NCBI RefSeq assembly: GCF_030014955.1
Contig: NZ_JAGRPV010000001.1
Span: 8,581,501-8,645,500 of the forward strand
Origin: Cohnella hashimotonis
GTDB taxonomy: Bacteria; Bacillota; Bacilli; Paenibacillales; Paenibacillaceae
Reading direction: 5' to 3'
Length of the DNA stretch: 64,000 bases
Position 1 is the stretch's first letter; the number at the start of each line of letters is the position of its first letter. A program made the translations under genes and the position numbers. The notes beneath the pieces were generated by a model. It was not told the origin of the DNA. It searched no databases and saw only the letters and a program-made list of their open reading frames with translations. This document shows positions 44,708 through 52,293 of the stretch, one piece after another.

Positions 44708-44760
44708 GATGGCGATAGCGCTTCCATGAGAGACCGGCGCCGTCGGACGGGAGTGTCGCC

Positions 44761-46527
44761 ATGAACATCTTCAAGCTGCGTCCGCCGGGATGGCGTCGCA
44801 TCCGCCTTCCTTTTAAGCTGCCGCTCGTCTATATGCCCTTGATTCTGCTGCCCGCCCTGGCGGGCATCTACATTCTGACGGACAGCTACACGGCTTCGTC
44901 CAAGGCGCGGACCGCCGAGTATGCGACCGACCTGCTCGCGCTGATGGCGCAGAAGATCGACGACCGGCTGGGCAGCTACGAACAGCTGAGCAAGCAGATT
45001 ATGACCGACGACGAGCTGCTGTCACGGCTTGCGGTGAAGCCGGCCTCGGTGTACGAGCGCTTCGAGATCCAGAACGCGATCAACGAGCGTCTCAACGTCT
45101 TCTGGCTCGGCTCGGACCAAAATGCCTATATCCGCGCCATCAAGCTGACAACGCCGGACGCCGAGTATACGTACGGCACCGACGCGATCGACGGCTTCGG
45201 GGCGGACGATGCCGACTACCAGGCGCGCGTGGCCGAGATGAAAGGCGGGGCCGTCTGGTTTCGCCCGGAAGCTTACAGCGACGGCTATGCATCGTTCGAC
45301 GCGTTCCGGCTTGGCCGGTCGATCCGGGACAAGAAGCTGAGCGCGCTCGGGACGCTCACGATCGTAATCCGGACCGACGCGGTCACGGATATTTTCAGCC
45401 AGACGAAGTTTAGGGAAAACGCAGCAATTCGGCTGTTGACCGGCAAAGGCGAGGAGATTCTGGACAACGGGAAATCGGCGCAGGCAGGGGAGCGGCAGCT
45501 GCTCACCTACTCGCGGGACAGCATTCGCAACGGCTGGCAGCTATCCGCGCAGCTCCCGCTCAACCAGCTGTACGAGCCAATCTATCGAACGGCCCGAATG
45601 GCGACGTTTATCGTGCTGGGCTGCATCGTCCTGGGTCTCGTCCTGACGCAGCTGCTCGTCATCGACCTGGTCATCCCGATCCGGCGGCTCATGGTCAATA
45701 TGAAGCAGGGCGTAAAAGGCGTGCGTCCCGGGCGGCTCAAGCGGTTCGGGGGCGCGATCGAGATCGTGGAGATGAACGATACGTTTATCTCCGTCATGTA
45801 CGAGATCGAACGGCTCATCGAGGAAGCGTCCCGGCAGGAACGGCAGAAAAAGGAGGCGGAGATCCGCGTGCTGCAAAATCAGCTGTCTCCTCACTTTCTG
45901 CACAATACGCTGAACTCGATCCGCTGGATGGCGATGATCCAGAAGCAGGACAATATCAAGGAGACGGTCGACTCCCTGAACCGGCTGCTGACGTACGCGC
46001 TCCGCGGCGGCGGCGGGCCGGTGCCTCTCGGGACGGAGGTGGGGATGCTGCAGAGCTACGTCACCATCCAGAAGGTGCGGTATCAGCACTTCGGCTTCGA
46101 GTCGCGGGTTCCGCCGGCGCTCGAGGATGCGCTCGTGCCGAAGTTCCTGCTGCAGCCGCTGATCGAAAACGCGCTGCTGCACGGACTGGCGGACGCCGAC
46201 CGGCCGGGAGAAATCTCGGTCGAGGCCGCGGCTGCGGGCAGGACGCTCGTGCTGACGGTGTCGGACAACGGCGTCGGCATGTCGCCCGAGCGGCACGCGG
46301 CGGTGGTCGCGAGCCTGGACGGCGCCGACGGACGGCAGCGGCCCGAGGAGGGCGGCGCGCGGATCGGGCTGCGGAGCGTGCACGAGCGGGTGCAGCTGCA
46401 CTACGGAGCGCAGTACGGGCTGCGGGTCGCGAGCGCGCCGGGCGAAGGCACGACGCTGACGGTAAGGCTGCCGCTGCTGCGGGAGGAAGGGGGAGAGGCG
46501 GATGCGCAGCGTCATGATCGTGGATGA
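44761..46527 (+). CDS. YesM-type sensor histidine kinase
   Basis: This 588-residue kinase has membrane helices near 22-42 and 278-300 around an extracytoplasmic sensor. A HAMP-like segment, phospho-acceptor His378 (QLSPHFLHNTLNS) and a GHKL ATPase (LIENALLHG, DNGVGMSPE) follow. GGGAG lies 7 nt before the ATG. The last 26 nt overlap the start of the regulator gene, so the pair is translated together. It likely senses the substrate of the 38-41 kb importer. Confidence 0.92.
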   Translation: MNIFKLRPPGWRRIRLPFKLPLVYMPLILLPALAGIYILTDSYTASSKARTAEYATDLLALMAQKIDDRLGSYEQLSKQIMTDDELLSRLAVKPASVYERFEIQNAINERLNVFWLGSDQNAYIRAIKLTTPDAEYTYGTDAIDGFGADDADYQARVAEMKGGAVWFRPEAYSDGYASFDAFRLGRSIRDKKLSALGTLTIVIRTDAVTDIFSQTKFRENAAIRLLTGKGEEILDNGKSAQAGERQLLTYSRDSIRNGWQLSAQLPLNQLYEPIYRTARMATFIVLGCIVLGLVLTQLLVIDLVIPIRRLMVNMKQGVKGVRPGRLKRFGGAIEIVEMNDTFISVMYEIERLIEEASRQERQKKEAEIRVLQNQLSPHFLHNTLNSIRWMAMIQKQDNIKETVDSLNRLLTYALRGGGGPVPLGTEVGMLQSYVTIQKVRYQHFGFESRVPPALEDALVPKFLLQPLIENALLHGLADADRPGEISVEAAAAGRTLVLTVSDNGVGMSPERHAAVVASLDGADGRQRPEEGGARIGLRSVHERVQLHYGAQYGLRVASAPGEGTTLTVRLPLLREEGGEADAQRHDRG

Positions 46528-48271
46528 CGAATCGCTCGTCCGGATCGGCCTGCAGTCGATGATTGACTGGGAGGCGCACGGATTTCGGATCGCGGGCGTC
46601 TTCAAAAACGGAGAGGAGGCGTTGGCTGCATGCGCGCAGCAAGCCTTCGACGTGGTGCTCACGGACATCCGGATGCCCGGCATGGACGGCTTCGAGCTGA
46701 TCCGCGGGCTGCGGACGGCCGCGCCTGCCGCGCGGGTCGTCATCTTAAGCAGCTACAACGATTTCGAGCATACGCGCCAGGCGATCCGGCTCGGAGTGCA
46801 GGATTACATCTCCAAGTATGAAATGGAGCCGGAGGAGCTGCTGCGGGTGCTGGGCGGACTCGAATTCGAAGCGGCGGAAGGCGCGGAGCGGAGCGAGGGT
46901 GCGGGGGGGCAAGGCGGCGCAGGCGGAGACGCCGGCGGAGAAACCGCGCTGGCCGAATCGTCTCGGCTGCTGCTGGCGCGCACGGACGTTCGCGCTTCGG
47001 CGTCAGGGGACGCGCCGCCGGCTGATTCGGCGGCGTTTCCGGCGATCGCGGCCGCGCTGGCCGGTCGCGGCCGTCTTTTCCGCTGGGCGGCGCTGAAGCC
47101 CGTCCCGCGCGAGGGCGGCTACGCCGCGGCGGAGCGGCGGGCGATGCTGCATCTGGCGGAGGAGCTGTTCGCGCGGCTGCGCCTTCCCGTGCTGTTCGGC
47201 GAGAGCGAGGACATGCTGCACGGCGGCTGCGCCTGCGAAGCGTCGGCCGCGGTGCACCGGTCCGATGCTGCGGCCGGCTCGCAACGGGCTGCCGACAAGC
47301 GCGCGAATGCGGCTAAGCGGGCGGATGCGGATGCGGATGCGGATGCGGATGCGGATGCGGATGCGGATGCGGATGCGGAAACGTCGGATACGGTTGCGGC
47401 GGCGGACCGCGAAGCCTTTGCCGGGATGGCGCAGGAGTGGGCGGCCGCCTTCCAGCAGAAGCTCAACGTGACGCTGGCCATCGGGTTTTCCGCGCCGCAG
47501 GATATTGGCGGCGACTGGACCGCTGCGAGGCGCGGCGCCGAGTCGGCGGCAGACGTCGCGCTGTTCGAGGGCGGGGTCCGCTTCCGCGAGACGGCGGGCG
47601 AGCGAGGCACGATCCCGGATGCAGAATGGCTGGCGCTGTACAAAGGCTTTAAGCAGCGGCTTCGGCTGCTGCAGCCGGGCGCGCTCGCTGACGATCTGCT
47701 CGCGCTTCGCGCGGAGCGCGGAGACCGGTACAGGCCCGCCGAGTGGCTTCGGCTGGGCGTGGCGGCGGCTTCGCAGCTCGCGGACTTCCTGATCGAGCGA
47801 TATAATCCGGGGCCGGAGGAGCTGCGCGAGCGGTTCGGCGCCCTGTGGCCCTTCGCGGAGGCGGCGGGAAGCGTCCGCACGGCAGAGGAATGGAGCCGGA
47901 CGCTCGGCGCCATCGCTGCGAATGCGGCGGATTTGGTCGCGCGCAAGCAGGCGCGCGACGGCTGGGTCGCGCGGGTGCGGGATTACGTGGACGCGCATTA
48001 TGCCGATCCGATTCGCCTGGAGGACGTGGCCCAGCTGGCCGGGTTCAGCGAGAATCACTTCGGCCAGCGATTCAGGCAGGAGACGGGCAAGTCCTTTTCG
48101 GACCACCTGACGGACGTGCGCATCAAGGAGGCGGTCCGGCTGTTCCGCGAGACGGAGCTGTCGACCGAGGAGATCGCGTCGCGCGTCGGCTACGCCAATC
48201 CCAATTACTTCGTCAAGGTGTTCAAGCGGGCCACGGGCCAGACGATCAGCCATTTCAAGGGCCGGCGTTGA
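46502..48271 (+). CDS. YesN-type response regulator with simple-sequence linker
   Basis: This 589-residue regulator has a receiver domain with acids in MIVDDES, phospho-acceptor Asp55 (VVLTDIRMPG) and a conserved Lys in YISKYEME, lacking the usual Lys-Pro pair. The middle is Ala-rich and contains an (Ala-Asp)n run near residues 274-293, encoded by a hexanucleotide microsatellite. The C-terminal AraC domain (VAQLAGFSENHFGQRFRQET to VGYANPNYFVKVFKRATG) is intact. It overlaps the kinase gene and is followed by a 52-bp repeat array. Confidence 0.9.
   Translation: MRSVMIVDDESLVRIGLQSMIDWEAHGFRIAGVFKNGEEALAACAQQAFDVVLTDIRMPGMDGFELIRGLRTAAPAARVVILSSYNDFEHTRQAIRLGVQDYISKYEMEPEELLRVLGGLEFEAAEGAERSEGAGGQGGAGGDAGGETALAESSRLLLARTDVRASASGDAPPADSAAFPAIAAALAGRGRLFRWAALKPVPREGGYAAAERRAMLHLAEELFARLRLPVLFGESEDMLHGGCACEASAAVHRSDAAAGSQRAADKRANAAKRADADADADADADADADADAETSDTVAAADREAFAGMAQEWAAAFQQKLNVTLAIGFSAPQDIGGDWTAARRGAESAADVALFEGGVRFRETAGERGTIPDAEWLALYKGFKQRLRLLQPGALADDLLALRAERGDRYRPAEWLRLGVAAASQLADFLIERYNPGPEELRERFGALWPFAEAAGSVRTAEEWSRTLGAIAANAADLVARKQARDGWVARVRDYVDAHYADPIRLEDVAQLAGFSENHFGQRFRQETGKSFSDHLTDVRIKEAVRLFRETELSTEEIASRVGYANPNYFVKVFKRATGQTISHFKGRR
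47321..47380. repeat. (GCGGAT)9 microsatellite inside the yesN-like gene
   Basis: Nine perfect GCGGAT hexamers and one GCGGAA code for alternating Ala-Asp. Gain or loss of a unit changes linker length by two residues without shifting the frame. Confidence 0.95.
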
Positions 48272-48283
48272 TTGCTTGCGGTA

Positions 48284-48595
48284 GATAAGGCGCAAAAGCG
48301 CTTATCGGCAGCTTGCGGGGGCTTGGCGGTGCCGAGATAGGGCGCAAAAGCGCTTATCGGCGGCTTGCGGGGGCTTGGCGGTGCCGAGATAGGGCGCAAA
48401 AGCGCTTATCGGCGGCTCGCGGGAGCGTGGCGGTGCCGAGATAGGGCGCAATAGCGCTTATCGGCGGCTTGCGGGGGCTTGGCGGTACCGAGATAAGGCG
48501 CAAAAGCGCTTATCGGGAGCTCGCGGGGGCTTGGCGGTGCCGAGATAAGGCGCAAATGCGCTTATCGGCTGCGTGCCCGCTCCCAGCCGACGGGC
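48284..48595. repeat. 52-bp tandem repeat array, 6 copies
   Basis: Units start at 48284, 48336, 48388, 48440, 48492 and 48544, exactly 52 bp apart. Each has the imperfect dyad GATAAGGCGCAAAAGCGCTTATC followed by a half of the type GGCGGCTTGCGGGGGCTTGG. The core is the reverse complement of the core in the 32.1-kb array. No spacers. Confidence 0.95.
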
Positions 48596-48659
48596 GGCGG
48601 CACCGTCTTCACGCGTTCCGCGTTGATCGTGGCACGAGATTCGTTGAATTTGGCATACG

Positions 48660-48691
48660 AACGGAATCTGGCACAGCAGGTTCCGTTTTTT
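48660..48691 (+). terminator. Terminator after the yesMN genes
   Basis: AACGGAA (48660-48666) pairs with TTCCGTT (48681-48687), with an inner CTG/CAG pair, followed by a run of T. Confidence 0.82.
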
Positions 48692-48731
48692 ATGGCACGG
48701 AACGCGGGGCGGCGTGCATGGAACGGATAAC

Positions 48732-48748
48732 GTGGTAACGCTTACAAT
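48732..48748 (+). promoter_or_regulatory. Promoter -10 with overlapping cre-like site
   Basis: TACAAT (48743-48748) is a good -10 box. GTGGTAACGCTTACA (48732-48746) matches the CcpA consensus with two mismatches and overlaps it, so CcpA could shut off the third importer. No clear -35. Confidence 0.45.
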
Positions 48749-48818
48749 AAAGTCAGATCGCGATCCGCTGTTCCTTGCGCCACCATCTAAGGATTTGTTT
48801 ATTCAGGAGGGGTTCATC

Positions 48819-50159
48819 TTGCAAAAAAGCAAACCGTTCGCCGTCCTCGCCGCCGCCGCCCTGCTCGCGCTGACGCTGCAAGCCTGCGGAGGCAACGACA
48901 ACAACGAAGGCAGCGCATCTTCCGGCGCACCTGCGCCTTCCTCCGCCGGTTCGTCCGCATCGGCTTCGCCGAGCGCCGCCGCTCCGTCGGGAGAAAACGT
49001 CACGCTCAAGGTATGGGGCGACCTGGGCAACCAAGCCGTGCTTGAAGAGCCGTTCAAAAAGATCAACGCGGCCTTCGAACAAAAGTATCCGAACATCAAG
49101 CTGACCTACGATTTCGCCCAAAACGACCAAAGCCTGAACGTGGCCCTCCAGGCCAACGAGCTGCCCGACCTGTTCTGGGTGCAGGGCGACAAGACGTCCA
49201 AGATGGGCGAGATGGTCAAAAACGGATTTCTGCTCGACCTGACGTCCTACAACATGGACCTCAGCCGCAACGCCGACCCGGAAAAAGCCTACTGCACCGT
49301 TGACGGCAAGCTCTACTGCTCGCTCCCGTCCTTTTTCGATACGAACGTCGTGTACTACAACAAGGACTTGTTCGATAAAAACGGCTTGAGCGTACCCGCC
49401 AACTGGGACGAATTCGTCCAGGGCCTCGACAAGCTGAAGGCGGCAGGCGTCACGCCGATCGCGCTGGCGGGCAAGAGCGAGTGGGATCGCGCGTGGCCGA
49501 TCTTCGCCTTCGCCCCGGCGTTCGCAAACGCCGCCCTGCAAAAGGCGCAAGCCGGCGAGGGCAAGCTGACGGATCCTACCGTCGCCGAGACGCTGCAGGC
49601 GTTCCGCGACTTCGCCGACAAAGGATACTTCGGCAAAGACTTCCTCGCCCAGGACATGGCGGGCGCGCAGTTCGCCTTCACCAACGGCAAGGCGGCGGCC
49701 ATCATCGACGGCACCTGGAACAACGCCACCTACGTCGCGTCGGGCGTCAACCTCGGCCGCTTCCCGGTCCCGAACAAGGAAGGCAAGCGCGTCGTGCAAT
49801 CGAGCTACAGCAACTTTATGACCTACGCGATCTCCTCCAAGTCGGAGCATCCGGCCGAAGCGGTCAAGTACCTGGAGTTCCTCAGCAGCCAGGAAGCGCA
49901 GCAGATCATGGAGGACTCGACGGGCCTCGTGCCGACGATCAAGGACATCACGCCGAAAGACGAAGGCGTCAAGGAACTCGCCGTATTCGACGAAGCCGGC
50001 CTTAACATCTACTCCGTGCTCACTGCGCTGTCCACGCCGGAGTCCAACGCCGCGGACATCATGATGAAGGACGTCATTCCGAAGCTGATGACCGGCGCGA
50101 TCACGGGCGAAGAGGGCGCGGCCATCCTCGACAAGGCAGCCAAATATCCAGGTCAATAA
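48819..50159 (+). CDS. Extracellular sugar-binding lipoprotein (CUT1 type)
   Basis: This 446-residue binding protein has lipobox LQAC (Cys23), a Ser/Ala/Pro-rich tether and the usual fold (VVYYNKDLFDKNGLSVPANW, then GKAAAIIDGTWNNATYV). I chose TTG 48819 because GGAGG lies exactly 8 nt upstream and the signal peptide MQKSKPFAVLAA starts there; the longer frame from 48714 crosses the promoter. First gene of the importer that precedes the rhamnosidase operon. Confidence 0.9.
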   Translation: MQKSKPFAVLAAAALLALTLQACGGNDNNEGSASSGAPAPSSAGSSASASPSAAAPSGENVTLKVWGDLGNQAVLEEPFKKINAAFEQKYPNIKLTYDFAQNDQSLNVALQANELPDLFWVQGDKTSKMGEMVKNGFLLDLTSYNMDLSRNADPEKAYCTVDGKLYCSLPSFFDTNVVYYNKDLFDKNGLSVPANWDEFVQGLDKLKAAGVTPIALAGKSEWDRAWPIFAFAPAFANAALQKAQAGEGKLTDPTVAETLQAFRDFADKGYFGKDFLAQDMAGAQFAFTNGKAAAIIDGTWNNATYVASGVNLGRFPVPNKEGKRVVQSSYSNFMTYAISSKSEHPAEAVKYLEFLSSQEAQQIMEDSTGLVPTIKDITPKDEGVKELAVFDEAGLNIYSVLTALSTPESNAADIMMKDVIPKLMTGAITGEEGAAILDKAAKYPGQ

Positions 50160-50244
50160 GGCACGGTTCTCCACGAAATCCGAGTACGTCGGGCGGCGGC
50201 GCATCGCCGCCCGCGCGTCTTGCGCATGAAGGAAGGTGGCCGCC

Positions 50245-51165
50245 ATGGCCTGGATCCGCAGCAAGCCGTTTATCTGGTTCATCCTGCCGGGCTTCCTGCT
50301 TTATTCGCTCTTTTCCGTCTATCCGATCTTCTCGGCGATCCAGATCAGCCTGACGCGCTGGGACGGCATCGGCAAAAAGACGTTTGTCGGCTTCGGCAAT
50401 TACGGCGAGCTGTTCTCGAACCCGGAGCTGTTCCGCCAACTCACCAACGCCTTGGGCCACAGCGCCACGATCTTCGCGCTGAACGCGCTCGTCGTGCTGC
50501 CCGCGCAGCTCTATCTGGCCTATCTTATCTACGGCAAAATCCGGGGGCACCGCTTTTTCCAGGCGATGATCTTCTCCCCGCAATTCATAGCGACGCCGGT
50601 CATCGTATTTATGGGCACGCTCGTGTTCGACGGCAACATCGGCGTGTTCAACAAGCTGCTCGAGACGGTCGGCCTGGGCGGTTGGACGCGGCCCTGGATG
50701 GGCTTGCCCGAGCTCGGCATCTACATCGTCTGGCTGCTCGTCGCCTGGTCGGGCATCGGCGTCGGCATGATTTTTTTCCTGGGCGCGATGAAAATGATAT
50801 CCGGCGAAATCATCGAGGCCGCGCTGCTGGACGGAGCTTCTTATTGGGGACGTTTTTTCCGCATCGTGCTGCCGCAGATCAAGACGACGATCCTCAACAT
50901 GCTGATCCTGACGTACATTTTCGCCATGACGCTGTTCGACTACAGCTTCATTCTCGGCGGCGCGTCGGGCGGCATCAATCGAAGCGTCGACGTCATGGCC
51001 TTGTTTTTCTACCGGATCTCGTTCGGCGACAACAGCGCGGTGGGCGGCACGACCAATGTGAACGCGATGGGCATGGGGACGACGATCGCCTGCGTGATGT
51101 TCGTCATCGTCTTCGCCGTCGCGCTCGTCCAGGTGGCCCTCACTTACCGCAGAGCGGAGGACTGA
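50245..51165 (+). CDS. Carbohydrate ABC transporter permease, MalF/UgpA type
   Basis: This 306-residue protein has about six membrane helices, with LPGFLLYSLFSVYPIFSAIQ at the N-terminus and the EAA loop IIEAALLDGASYWGRFFRIV. ATG 50245 has GGAAGG 8 nt upstream; GTG 50236 lies inside that ribosome site. It lies 85 bp after the binding-protein gene and 1 bp before the next permease. Confidence 0.9.
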   Translation: MAWIRSKPFIWFILPGFLLYSLFSVYPIFSAIQISLTRWDGIGKKTFVGFGNYGELFSNPELFRQLTNALGHSATIFALNALVVLPAQLYLAYLIYGKIRGHRFFQAMIFSPQFIATPVIVFMGTLVFDGNIGVFNKLLETVGLGGWTRPWMGLPELGIYIVWLLVAWSGIGVGMIFFLGAMKMISGEIIEAALLDGASYWGRFFRIVLPQIKTTILNMLILTYIFAMTLFDYSFILGGASGGINRSVDVMALFFYRISFGDNSAVGGTTNVNAMGMGTTIACVMFVIVFAVALVQVALTYRRAED

Positions 51166-51166
51166 C

Positions 51167-51991
51167 ATGAGACTGAGACCGAAGCGGACGCCCGTCAGTG
51201 CGGCGATCCTCTGGATCTACTCGCTGCTGACGCTGCTGCTGCTCTGCTACATGACCTACCAATCGCTGCGTCCCAAGAAAGAGCTGCTCTCCGCCACCTT
51301 CGGCATGCCGAAGCATTTTGGCTTCGGCAATTTCCGCAAGCTGTTCGCCGAGGCAGGCTTCTTCACTTACCTGCTCAACAGCGCGCTCATCCTGTTCGGC
51401 TCGCTCGCCATCGTCGTGCTGTTGTCCACGATGGTCGCGTACGGGATCGGCAAGTTCAATTTCCGCTTCAAAGGCGGGCTGCTGCTCTACTTTCTGATCG
51501 GCCTCATGTTCCCCGTGCAGCTCGGCATCGTCCCGATCTTCCTGCTCATTCGCGACATGCATCTGCTGAACAGCCAGTGGGCCGTCATCCTGGTGCTCGC
51601 CTCGGGGCTGTCGATGCCCGTGTTTCTGCTGACCACCTTTTTCGCCAGACTGCCGCACGACCTGTACGAATCGGCCAAAATCGACGGCGCCGGGGAGTGG
51701 ACGACCTTTTTGCGCGTCATGTTCCCGCTAGCCAGTCCCGTCACCTTCAGCGTCTGCATCATCATGTCCATGCAGATCTGGAACCAGTTCTTCGTGCCGC
51801 TCATCTTCCTCCAGAGCGAGAGCCGCAAGACGATCCCGCTCATGATCATGAAGTTCACGACGAACGTGCTGTACAACATGGATCTCGCGCTGGTCGGCTC
51901 GGTCATGGCGACGGTGCCGCTGCTCATCCTGTTCTTTTTCTTCTCCGGCCGCGTCATCGAAGGCGTGGCGGCGGGCGGCGTGAAGGGGTGA
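51167..51991 (+). CDS. Carbohydrate ABC transporter permease, MalG/UgpE type
   Basis: This 274-residue protein has six predicted helices, the EAA loop DLYESAKIDGAGEWTTFLRV and the ending FFSGRVIEGVAAGGVKG. GGAGG lies just before the ATG, inside the previous stop region. Partner of the 50.2-kb permease; the ATPase is again missing. Confidence 0.9.
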   Translation: MRLRPKRTPVSAAILWIYSLLTLLLLCYMTYQSLRPKKELLSATFGMPKHFGFGNFRKLFAEAGFFTYLLNSALILFGSLAIVVLLSTMVAYGIGKFNFRFKGGLLLYFLIGLMFPVQLGIVPIFLLIRDMHLLNSQWAVILVLASGLSMPVFLLTTFFARLPHDLYESAKIDGAGEWTTFLRVMFPLASPVTFSVCIIMSMQIWNQFFVPLIFLQSESRKTIPLMIMKFTTNVLYNMDLALVGSVMATVPLLILFFFFSGRVIEGVAAGGVKG

Positions 51992-52058
51992 CGGACGGGA
52001 GGACCGGGAGAGTCAGCGGGATAGCACCCCGGCACCCCGTCAAACCGGCACCCCGGCG

Positions 52059-52240
52059 CCGCTATTTTAACAAACGAGGTACTCTTGATGCTTCGAGCGG
52101 ACCCAGGGGCCGCTATTGCCCCATGTGCAGCGTGGAAACGGGCGATTGGGGAGGGATAACGGCACTGGAGTCCGGAATGTGCGAAAAACGAAGGGCGATC
52201 GCTAAAATAGCGCCTCCTGAGTCCGCATGCGGACGCGCCA
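52059..52240. repeat. Degenerate 51-52-bp periodicity in the gap before the rhamnosidase gene
   Basis: CCGCTATT recurs at 52059 and 52110 (51 bp), and GAGTCCG recurs at 52167 and 52219 (52 bp). The units are otherwise diverged. The 302-bp gap (51992-52293) otherwise holds only the AAGGAGG ribosome site of the next gene and a small GCGCTATTTT-like dyad near 52200. Confidence 0.45.
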
Positions 52241-52293
52241 AGGAGCGTCGCCAGCATTAGTTATAAATCAAAAGCTTCAAAGGAGGAACAAAC

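Noticed and set aside
44702..44735. cre-like site before the yesM gene at 44.8 kb
   Set aside because: The GATAGCGCTTCCA region has three mismatches to the CcpA consensus, too weak to call.
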